From Epinephelus fuscoguttatus (Eukaryota > Chordata > Actinopteri > Perciformes > Serranidae): a stretch of 64,000 nt of DNA. How positions within the stretch are numbered: position 1 is the stretch's first letter; each line of letters opens with the position of its first letter. The stretch spans positions 27,130,856 to 27,194,855 of the forward strand of contig NC_064760.1 in the NCBI RefSeq assembly GCF_011397635.1. Direction: 5' to 3'. Of this stretch, positions 1 to 10,800 are shown piece after piece. The position numbers and the translations under genes are program-made. The notes under the pieces are model-generated. The model did not search any database, was not told the origin of the DNA, and saw nothing but the letters and a program-made list of their open reading frames with translations.

Positions 1-1698
1 TTTCTTGAGCTTAGAAACGTGTATAGATGCTAATTATCGAATTAGACAGCAAATGTAATTAAAAGAAGTGGAATAAGTGTTGAGACCTTCGGGGTTCTGG
101 GACTCAGAATTTCCAAGGACCTTAACCAAGGATGTAGGTTTTGTATCAATGCTGAGGGGGACACATATGAAATAGGGAGTTTGGGCCCTTTTTGAACATC
201 TAACTGCATTCTGGTGAATTTTTCTGAGTCAGTTTTTGATTTTTCTGCATCAATTTATGGTTGAAATGTCTTTAATTTTGTCAAATAAAAGTCCTCTGCT
301 ACAAACGTGCATGTTCTAAACACTGAAAGGGGTGTGTCCCCTGCGTCCCACCCAAAATCTACACCTATGACCTCAACAAACAACATCAACCACCAATAGG
401 AAAAAGCCCCAGCAGAGGATGTACTTCCTGTGCCAGCTCAGGAAGTTCAACCTGCCTCAGGAGCTGCTGATCCAGCGTGATTGTGAATGGTTGTCTGTCT
501 CTATGTGTCAGCCCTGTGATAGTCTGGTGTCCAGGGTGTACCCCGCCTCTCGCCCAATGTCAGCTGGGACAGGCCCCAGTCCCCGGTGCCCCCCAACAAG
601 ATAAGCGGTTACAGAAAATGAATGAATAAACTGCAAATTATGTCTCAATACTAAGCACCCTTGTGTCAATACAATATTGCCACATAAAATATCACAGTAC
701 TATGCTGTATTGATTTTTCCCCCTACCTCTACTGTATATACTGTCATATCCACCTACCTCATGTAAATAAAGCAACCTGTTTCATAATCGTTCTATATTT
801 ATTCCAGCACCCTTTCCAGTCTGCACCCTTAACCATGCTGGCGTGGCATATCTGCTATATCTGTACATAGTAGTCAAATCTTTACAGCAGTCTGTTTATG
901 TTTACCTTGTTCAGCCTTGTTTTGAGCTTGTGTGTCTTTTCTGTGTATGTCTATTAATAGTTAAACGAAGAATCCTTGTACATGTACACATACTTGGCCA
1001 ATGCAGCTGATTTATATATAGAAAATACTTCCGCTACAGTATTGTAATAATTTTATCTATTCATATAATAATGACTGAAACTGAATCTACCAAATTATAA
1101 CTAATATTTTTTTATCATAATGATCTTGTCAGCCTTGTGATAGACTGGATAGACTGGCATGCTTTAATAAGCTCCAGTTCTTTGTCACAGTGAGCGGGAT
1201 AACTGGTTTAATAGATGGATGGATAGATAAAGTTACATTTCCATACTGATAAATACATCCATAAGAATGCCTCTGTGGTAAGACACCATCTAAACTCAAT
1301 ATAAGGACATTATATTTCATTTCTCTTTACATTAGTACCAGACAGGACGTCTCAGAAGCTGTCCCATCTTCCTAATTTGAGCTTGATTGTAGTGGGCCGG
1401 TTCACATTGTATAAAATGCACTGTCATGTTTGATTTTGAGCCATTTGTTTGTGCTACTCAGTTGTGATTATAACTGCAAGGACACTTGTTAATCAAGAAG
1501 AATGAGTCTAATTTGTGGGCCCCTCCGGGTGGCCTTGAGTCAACTACCTGACTTCACCTCCTGCAGGAGTAAACAAAATGCTGACAACCATTTTCCCCAC
1601 TGTGGCTCCCTGCAACCCGGCATTATATATCAAGACAGACAAAACCCATAACCCCTCCCCACTCTATCTGCCTCTATCTGACTGAGCGATCATCTTAC
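1..1698. other. atp10b intron 8 (partial)
   Basis: No exon of the ATP10 nucleotide-binding domain is recognisable here. The stretch holds a LINE-derived scrap at about 394-630; the rest is AT-rich sequence with nothing I recognise. It is assigned as intron because the preceding exon ends in a good donor. Confidence 0.6.
394..630 (+). mobile_element. LINE 3' fragment with fish repeat tail
   Basis: The short reading frame from 419 (YFLCQLRKFNLPQELLIQ) resembles the C-terminal part of reverse transcriptases from abundant fish non-LTR elements. It then joins a segment (about 515-625) with the familiar CCAGGGTGTACCCCGCCTC block and ends in ATGA-type repeats. The copy is 5'-truncated and non-functional. 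Confidence 0.55.
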
Positions 1699-1898
1699 CA
1701 GCGGACTGCTGAAGGCCACATTGCTCTGGGCATTTCCCATGACCTTGCTCTTGCGTCGGTTGTCATGGTGATGGCACTTGTCTTTTGGCTCGGTGTCTTC
1801 AGTATCCAGGGACCATCCAGTCTGTCGGGGTCGTGGCTGCTGGTTGAAGATAACCTCCTCGTCGGACTCTGGTTCATCAAGGACAGCTAGGCGGATGG
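1699..1898 (-). CDS. atp10b: atp10b coding exon 8 (variable acidic region)
   Basis: 200 nt. It completes the alanine of KENA and runs through an acidic stretch (EPESDEE) and a basic, poorly conserved segment to AFSSPL, which matches the AFSS element of ATP10 proteins. The acceptor is TTTGCAG|CC and the donor CTG|GTAAGA, phase 0. The next exon is not found before the window edge. Confidence 0.85.
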
Positions 1899-4800
1899 CT
1901 GCAAATCCCAAAAAACATGTTGATACGTACAGCATGTACCATATATTATGTTCTTTATGTCAGGTCAAGTCATGTTCAAATACAGAGCCTTTAACCACAC
2001 CCGCAGCGTCAAAGTACTTTAAAAACCTGGATTTAACAGCCATACCCACATGGAAGGGAAGTGGAAGGGACTGCCCCCTAAATTAGTCAAAATAAATGAA
2101 CTTTGGGAAGAATTATATAAGTAGAAACCCAACTCCAGAGTAAGTAGATCAGTAATACAATTAGATGGCGTAGCAAATCAGATTGAAGCTACAAATATGG
2201 AAGCAAAAAAATCAGGATTCAACACAATATGGAGGTGAAAAGGGGGATAAAATATACTGATAAGAGTCCAATACCTGTACCTTACCTGTAGGGCTAGTGA
2301 GCAGTATGGGCTGTTTTGGTGTGAGTTGCCGAGTGTTGGAGATATCAGCTGTAGAGATGTCTGCCCTCTCTCGAATATAATGGAACTAGATGGCACTCAG
2401 CTTGTGGTGCTCAAAGTGCCAAAAAATCTATTTGAAAAACTCGACAGCAATGTCTCTTTCCAGAAATCATAATCCAGTTACCCAAGATAATCCACAGACC
2501 TTGTTGTGAGCAGTTTCATGTACGAACTATTTTTTTTTTTAAACCAAACTACACCCACAAACTGTATCACTACACAGAAGGAAGCATCTACTGCTAGCTC
2601 ACCTAGCACCCCTGAGCTAGCTAATGATACAGCTCAGCCAAGGACGCCATTAATGTTTACATCATGTGCTGCCATGACTATGAGCCTCTCATCCATGAGT
2701 GGAGTCATGCTTCCTTCTGTGCAGTGACAACAAGCCTCAGTTTGAAGCCAATTTTACATAGTGGCCAAATGTGGAATTACAACGCCTGGGTCTGTCACAT
2801 GATGCCATAAGGCCCGTTTCCACCGCAGGAACTTCGGGGTAATTTTACGGGGCCGTTGGTGCGTGTCTCCACCGCAGGAACCACCCCCGAGGGACAGAGT
2901 TCCGGAACTTTTAAGGGGGCTAAAGAAGTCCCTGCTTCGGGGTAGGTGCTCAGAACGGCCCCGAAAGACTCCTGGCTGGGGCTTGGGGATTACTTGGTGC
3001 TGATTGGATATACTCAAGGAGGGATGTGACGTCAACAGAAAGCAACAAAATAGCCGGCATTTTTAAAACTCAGCAGACGAGGGTTAGCTCGTTCATATAG
3101 CTTTCGCCGCCATGTAAAAAAAAAAAAAACTCACTAAATGGCCTGTGAAAAAATTATTCTTTCCAGTGGATATCTTAGTTACAACATGACTGAGCTAGCA
3201 AAGGAGTTTTGTGTTGCTATGTGTGGTATTTATTCAGTTTTGGGAAATCACGATGTCAAGAAAGCATCAGCTGACAGGGACAGCTAACAGCAGCAGCAAA
3301 GCTAACATCAGGACGTCACCTGTTAAAAGCCTCCCGTTGTCGGATACGACATGAAACTACTCCAGTTAGCTCAATCATGTTGTAACTAAGACATCCGCTG
3401 GAAAAAAATTTTTTTCACTGGCCATTTAGTGAGTTATTACAGACACCGCTATCAGCTAACGGCGTCCCTACGTCGCCCCGTACAAAATGGTCGCGCAATG
3501 ATTACGTCACATCCAGAGCCCGTAACTTTACAGGAACCTTCCTCGTACTCCACTCTCAGTGGAGACACGGCGGTTGAGAGGGTCGAACGAGAGGATGTTC
3601 CTGTAGTAGTTCCTGCCCCCCAAATAGTACCAGGAACTTCTTCAGTGGAAACGGGCCTATAGGCCTCAAAAAGACTTTACCCCATAGACTCAAGAGATAT
3701 CTGTAAATCAGATATAGTAGATATATTTTTTTTACAGATATGTTTTGGGGCATTTTTTGCCTTTAATGGACAGGACAGTTAAGTGTGAGGGGGGGAGAGA
3801 GAGGGGGATTGACATGCAGCAAAGGGCTACAGGCTGGACTCGAACCCAGGCCGCTGCAGCAACAGCCTTATACATGGGGCGCCTGCTCTACCACTAAGCC
3901 ACCGACGCCCCGGTAGATACATTTTTTAAGTATCACAACCCCTGTGAAACTATCCATTTAGTCTGATTACATTCAAAAAGTCAAGAAAAATCATTTAATC
4001 CCCATCCAAGTTAGCAGAAGGCTATACTGGTATTTAGCTGCTAGGCCACCAAAAGTCTCTAGTGTGCTTGCTCTGTGGGCCCAGTAATATGAAAGAGCCT
4101 GGTAATTTCATACCACAGAAAAAGCTTTTTTTGGCTTCATGTGCCACTGAGCATCTTTCATAGGAATGAACCACGCCTCCAGTGCTGTATCCAGTTCTCT
4201 TTACACATCTATGGGTGACACGTTCAACAAGAAACTGCTCACAACAGGTCTGTGGATTATCTTGAGTAAACAGGTCATGATTTGTGGAATGATACATTGG
4301 TGTTGAGTTTTCCAAATGTATTTTTTGGTGTTTTGAGCACCACAAGCTGAGTGCCATCTAGTTCCTTTATATTCAAGAGCAGGCAGACTCTACGGCCGAT
4401 ATCTCCAACACTCAATAACTAATACCAAAATAATCACATGTATTTTTGATTTTGGGGTGAACTGTCCCTTTAACTTCTTTACGGTATGTGCAAGACAGAG
4501 TCAAAAATGTTGATCAGCTGATGTTGATCATGACACAGCATAACTGGAAATTAAGTTTCATGTGCAGAGCCAACTAGGAAGTGCTTTCCAGCTGAACAGG
4601 TGACAAACAGCTCAGAATCAACATGCAGAGGTATGTGAATGCTGGTGTATGCCAGAGTTATGTTGCTATGTGCTGTGTTGGCATTAGTCGAAGTGTTGAA
4701 GTCAGTGCAGCTCAGTTGTTTATCAAGTGTTTCACAAGTGGTAAGTAGGCAGATTCTTCTCGACCCATGTTAGGCTAATGAGCAAGTTAGCGATTTATTC

Positions 4801-7800
4801 TCTGGTGACATCTGTGATTGTGCTATATCCAATTTTTTTTTAATGATTGTATATATAAATACATAAGTGTATACGATGAAAAGCAGTGGCGCTGCAACAA
4901 CTTTTTTTGGTCAGATAAAATGTCTCAGTATGAAGGGTTACCATTCTCTTTGTGTGGGTACTCAGTGCCCATGATGGAGCATCTGCGAAACACCATCTTG
5001 TTCTCAGTGAGGGTGCCAGTCTTGTCTGAGAAGATGTATTCAATCTGTCCCAGGTCCTCCGTGATGTTCAGGGCCTTACACTGAATGCGGCTGTCTGTCT
5101 CCTCATCGTACAGGTCGATGTCATTAGTGATGAAGAAGATTTGACCAATCTTCACTAACTCAATGGACACGTAGAGGGAGATAGGAATCAAGATCTACAG
5201 AAGAGGAGAGGAGAGGAGAGGAAAAGAAATTAAAGGAAAGGAAAGGAAAGGAGAGGAAAAGAAAGGAAAGGAAAGGAAAGGAAAGGAAAGGAAAAGAAAG
5301 GAAAGAGGATAGGAGAGGAAAGGAGGAGAGATAAAAGAAGGAAGGAAAGGAAAGGAAAGGAAAGGAAAGGAAAGGAAAGGAAAGGAAAGGGGATAGGAGA
5401 GGAGAGGGGAGGAGAGGAAAGGAGGAGAGATAAAAGAAGGAAGGAGAGGAAAAGAAAAGAAAAGGAAAGGAAAGGAAAGGAGAGGAAAGGAAAGAGAAAA
5501 AAATCAAAGTATAGACAAGAGATACAGCAGAGAGTAAGAAAGTGATCGGAGAAAGGAATAAAAGGAGGTAATGGGATGACAAATTTGAGAGGAGTGAAAA
5601 GTGGACAACAGACGGAGAAGACGGAGTTTAACAAATTAAAACAAATTAACAAATTAAAAAAATTGAGAAAAACACACTACATATGCTCTCTCAGACACAG
5701 ACAGACTCCTCCACCTGCAGCAGGATGATCATGGTGAAGAACATGTAGAAGCCCAACAGACTGGGACTGTCCAGGTGACCGTTGCTGTCAGGGACCAGGT
5801 AAGGGGGCACACCAGGTAGCGCCTGCAGCAATACGTAGTGACCTGCATGTGTAAGGACAGGAGAATTAATCACACCGACTGTCGCGCAGAGAGGAAGGCT
5901 ATTTTTGGCACCACACCTTCCCTGTCTCCTCCCTCTTCTCCTGGTTTGTGTTTGGGCCTGTGGCCAAAGCGACTGAGGTTTGTTTTTTTTTACTGGAAAT
6001 TAAATGTCCTCTCATAAATGTAAAATCATTAATCATGAACCAGTCTGTGTAGTGGTTATGTAATTCATTACTGACCTACTGCTCCGACGAGACACATGGT
6101 GAGGAGGAGAATGACGCAGAAGATGACGTCTATGTTCAGTTTCCGCTCTAGTTTGCTACGCTTGTATCTTGGCCCGTTGTTGTTGAGCATGGACTTGGTT
6201 TCATGGCCTTAAACATGGAATCAGAGGGTGTAAATTCAGTTACCAGTCCGCACTCCAAACTGTCAGTGAACACCAACGGCAAGTGATGACTTCATCCTTA
6301 AATGTGCTCATTCTGGGTCAGCTAGTACAAAGACAAGAAACAAGGCACTAGGCGATGAGGTCATGTCTTCTGCAACACTTCAGGAAATGTTGGGGCTCAT
6401 TATTACACACATTAAACACATTTTAAAGACTTATTCTGATTATTTAACCATGCTAACAGCATGGATCTAGAGATTGCATTGTCAGTCTCTCAGACATTTG
6501 GTCCACACTTTGATCCAGACTGAAATATCTCCAAAGCTGTTAAATAAATTGTCATGGTCACTAACCAAAGGGTGAATCTTCTTTTTTTATGATTATCAGG
6601 TCAAAGTTGTTGAAAATTGTTTTATACTATGGTTTATATACAAATACTTGAAAACTAACATACCCATCATTCTTTCTGTTTAATGCTAATTAGCAAATGT
6701 TAGCATGCTAAAATATGATGCCTTCTAAACATCAGCATGTTAGCATGCTGACATGAGCATTTAGCTTGAAGCACTGCTGTGTCCAATTTCAGCCTCATAC
6801 AGACACTAGCATAGCAGTTCACACTTAGCCTTGTTTGACAAATCTGGACAGACGTTGGGCAAAAATAGAAAAAAAAATCACATTGAAATCAGAGTAATTT
6901 TGTGTTCTGCAACATAATTACATAGCACCTGTAGCAGGTCATAATGTAGGCCGACAAAATGCAGGGAAGTATAACAACATTTTTACAGGTAGTAAGTCAA
7001 ACATTAAGGTGGGGTTGTGATGGGGAAATCTGGACTCGTGGCCTCAGTACAGCTAAAGTCGTAGTCCCTTGACAAAAACACTAAAAGCTCAAGGTCAAAG
7101 CGGTGAAGCAGCTTAGTAAATGGAGAGTATACCTGCATACACCACAAAGCCAACAGCGTAGTCCGTGTTTCTCACTGTGCAGCCTCGCAGCAGCAGACTC
7201 TCTATTCCGGCGCCCACCTTCTCCTTATCAGGTTTCTCTCTGCAGCAGGAGAAAGTGAGAAACCTCCTTTGTACTGTCAGATCTTGTTAGATATTCATTA
7301 CTGCTTATATTCCCCATTAGCAATTCCCCTGCTTTACGGCCATAGCTGGACAGCATGGGTAGACCAGCTGTAAGAGCTGTGGTGCCCGAGGAAATCGATT
7401 ATAGTCTATTACAGCCCCAATAATGCCTCTGGTGGCATCTGAAAGTGCAGCGAGTGGGTTGGAATTAGTTTTGCTCGGCTGCTCTGAAAGGCTCAAAGGA
7501 ACTGTTTGGGGATCACATCCATGTGATCTGTGTATTTGATACTCACACATAACACTTGAAATGATTCAGATTGTTGTTGGGCTTTTCACACACCACAATG
7601 CTGTTGAAGCTTTCAGGTTCAAATTCAGGATCCTGGGTGAGGAGAGGAGGTACAAAGTCACAAAGTATGAATGGAAACTTTTGAAATGTAACTCGACCTG
7701 CACTTCCACACTGAAATAGTAGTCATTACACACAGGAAAGACGACTGTGCTCCGAAAATATGCATTTATGTAACAGGTATGTTTTCTGTGTGTCACTAGA

Positions 7801-10800
7801 CTTACTTTAATGACCCGCAGTTACCGCAGACGTTCAGGAAATGTTGACGTGTGTTTAACGTCAATCACAAGGAGAAGAAAGGTGAGGAAGCACAGAGGTA
7901 ATGGGGACAAAAGACAGCACAGAAATGACACCCAGAAATAGGAGGCATCCCTCACCAACACACAGAGGCCAGACATCGCCCTCCTCTGCTTCAGGTTGGT
8001 CTCTCCATCCAGGTTGGACGTCTCTATGTGACACACACCCTTGGGGTCAGATGTGTGCAGCAGCAGGAGGTCTGCAGGGACGATCTCATTGCAAACCACT
8101 CTCACAAAATCTCCCACTCGCACATCCTTCCATCGCCTCTCCATAAACTGTTTCTCTTTCCTGAAATAAGACATGTCAGACACCAACAGTCATTACAGAT
8201 TATTTCCGAAAGATACACAAGTCCCTGGGCGGCTTTATATTGATTTTTGTCACATTTCTTAACAATACTGGCACAGTGGGCGTATTTTGTCTATGTTTAT
8301 GCAATCAAATGAAATATCGACTCGCTCCTTATGGATAAAAAAAAAATCATAGCAGCTGCTTAAGTCAGGGAATAAACAACACAACCAAATGAAAAATCAA
8401 TGCTGTTGTTTTTGGAGAGCGGCCCAGATGTGTTTTGTGTGTTTTAGAATAAGGAAACTTTTAGAAGAAGACACACTGCAGTAGGCCTACACATTATGAC
8501 CTGAGGCTGTTCCCAGGGTTTGAGGCTGTTCCCAGAAAGCCACTTGCTTTATCGTTTGAACCTGCATGTCAAGCTGGCTCACCGCCGGTGACAGAGAGCT
8601 GCAGGTATGCTGCCTTGCATGTAGGACCTGATCGGGTGGCTGCCACATAACACCACGCCTCACCTCAAACAAAGCCAGGAGGAAGGGGTTATGTATTTTT
8701 ATTATGTTGTGTTTAGAATATACTTACCAGGTTGCACAAACATTGTTCATCTGTCAGAGAAGCTTTATTAGCGCTTTTTATGTCAGGCAGCCTCATTAAC
8801 AGGTTACACTTAGGGTGAGTACATTCCTCAAAAGAGTATTGTGTGTTCTCACAATGCATACAGTACATTTCACCCTAGATGATGATCAGGTCAGTGATTC
8901 ATCACCTACATATTTTTAGGAAGCACCATTCTCATATTAAATGTGAAGCTAAAGCTGTTAGATTAGCTTAGCACCCAGCTAAGATTGAAAACAGAGGGAA
9001 AAACTAGCCTGGCTTTGTCAAATGGTAACAAAATCTGCTTACTAGCATCTTAAAAGTTCATTATTGTATTAAACCGTACAAAAACATTTAATAACAATAA
9101 TTTGCAGTTTTACGGGAGACTATGTGATGAACTTTTTCTTACCTGTCTCAGCCAGTTGTGCCAAAAAATAGGCCTAGTCCAGTAGCATATATAACCCTCA
9201 GTAAAATGTCAAATTTTTATTTTTACACTTTGGTTTTTGTAGCGATTAAAAACAAATGTGTTTTTAGATTAATTACCATTGACAGTTAGAGGCTGTTTGC
9301 TTTCTGGCCACCAGAAGGTGAAACGTATGATACCACTCTCATGTTTGTATGCTCCATAGGATAAGCCAGACGTTGGTTAGCTTAGCATTGCACTTAGCTA
9401 AGACTGGAAACAGATGGACACAGCTAACCTGACTTTTAGTTTGTTAAAAAGCAAACATTTAATGACAATAATTTAATAACAGGAGACTATGTGTCAGACT
9501 TTTTCTTGCCCCTGACCGATAAACATCTTTGAGTCTCTGCTAGTTGAGCCAGAAAACAGTCAAGTTCATAACCTCAAATTAAATGCTATATACTTTGTAT
9601 TTGTGTATAGATTAAACAAAGGTGTTTCTAGGTTTTGTTAATAATGGACAGATCCAGGCTAGCTGTTTTCCCCTCTGTCCAGTCTTTATGCTAAGCTAAG
9701 CTAAGCTAAGCTAACTAGCTAAGCTCACTTTAAAATGTATTTCAGTGATCCTGCACCTATTGGAAAAACATTTATTTGCTTTCCTGTCAAAAGTTAGTTG
9801 AGAAGTTTGATATCACTTTCATGTCTTAACACTAAATATGAAACTAAAGCCAGAAGCTCGTTAGCTTAGCGTAGCTTAGCTTAGCACTGAGATAAGACTG
9901 AAAACAGAGGGACACAACTGACCTGGCTCTGTAACATAATCCACCTAAAAGCGTCTCAGCTCACTAATTAGCATGCAGTGTTTAATTTTAGCCTATAAAC
10001 CCATACAACAACTAGAGTTTAATAACAATATTTTGTCATTTTACAGGAGGCTATGTGTTGAACTTTTTCTTGCCCATGACCTATAAACTTCCTCCAGCCT
10101 TTGCTAGTTGAGCCAAGATATAGTCCAGAACAAATCCCCAGGGAAAATGTCTAATTGTCATTTTTACACTTTGGTTTCTGAATGGATTAAAATATTTGTA
10201 GATTTTGTTACCATTTGACAGATCCAGGCTGTCTTTGTGCTTGAACAAAGCTATCAGGATGCTGCTTTATTCATAACATTAAAAGACAAACACGAGAGTT
10301 GTATCAATAAGTGTGTTAAATGTGGCTAGCCGCAATAATTACATTTTTCTGCAGCTGGGAAGCCTGTTAACGGAAAAAAAAACCCTGCAGCTCTGTTTAT
10401 TGATAGGCTGAGGATAATCTCTGGCCACAATTTGCTGATTAAAGTTAAAATATCCCCAACTTTTAGCATTTCACCACAAATCAAACGGCTGCAGCTTAGA
10501 CCGGCCGCTGTATCTTTCCATAGACATAGCATGGCAGCTTGCCGCGGGCCATACTTCGCTGCTCCTTGGTGTGTTTTCGGTGCAAGGATGCTTTCACACC
10601 TATAGTTTGGTTCATTTGGTCCAAACTAAGGGGGAAATTATACATGGTTACATTTTAGTTCTGATTCGGGTCTTGTTTGCACCGACTTGTTACAAATAGA
10701 CCAAGAGCAGCAAACATGAAGTCATACAGACTGACAGGTGACTCGTTGATTGGACAAGTCAGGCGATTGGCAGTTGATAAATATAGACCTACACATCAAA

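Larger units (their letters stand above)
2331..4413. mobile_element. Foldback transposon with about 185-bp inverted arms, split by later insertions
   Basis: The left arm 2331-2520 and right arm 4231-4413 are imperfect inverted copies. Shared blocks include GAGTGTTGGAGATATC, AACTAGATGGCACTCAGC and AATCCACAGACC. Outside the right arm lies a stretch ending AACTGTCCCTTTAA (to about 4474), a common outer end of this fish repeat. Inside the left half a hairpin (2573-2587 with 2707-2721) may mark the centre. A MITE and a SINE have landed in the interior. Confidence 0.6.
1899..4941. other. atp10b intron 7, nested transposon cluster
   Basis: This 3-kb intron is mostly mobile DNA: a foldback element with long inverted arms (about 2270-4485), a MITE (2810-3658) and a SINE (3732-3912). 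The flanks 1900-2270 and 4490-4941 hold nothing I recognise. Confidence 0.65.

Noticed and set aside
3741..3912. Possible tRNA gene (A and B boxes)
   Set aside because: Target duplications, an A-rich tail and a second dispersed copy show it is a SINE; the region cannot fold as a complete tRNA.
5160..5652. Long Ser/Phe/Leu-rich reading frames on the minus strand
   Set aside because: They are translations of the GGAAA-type purine repeat and have no gene-like composition.
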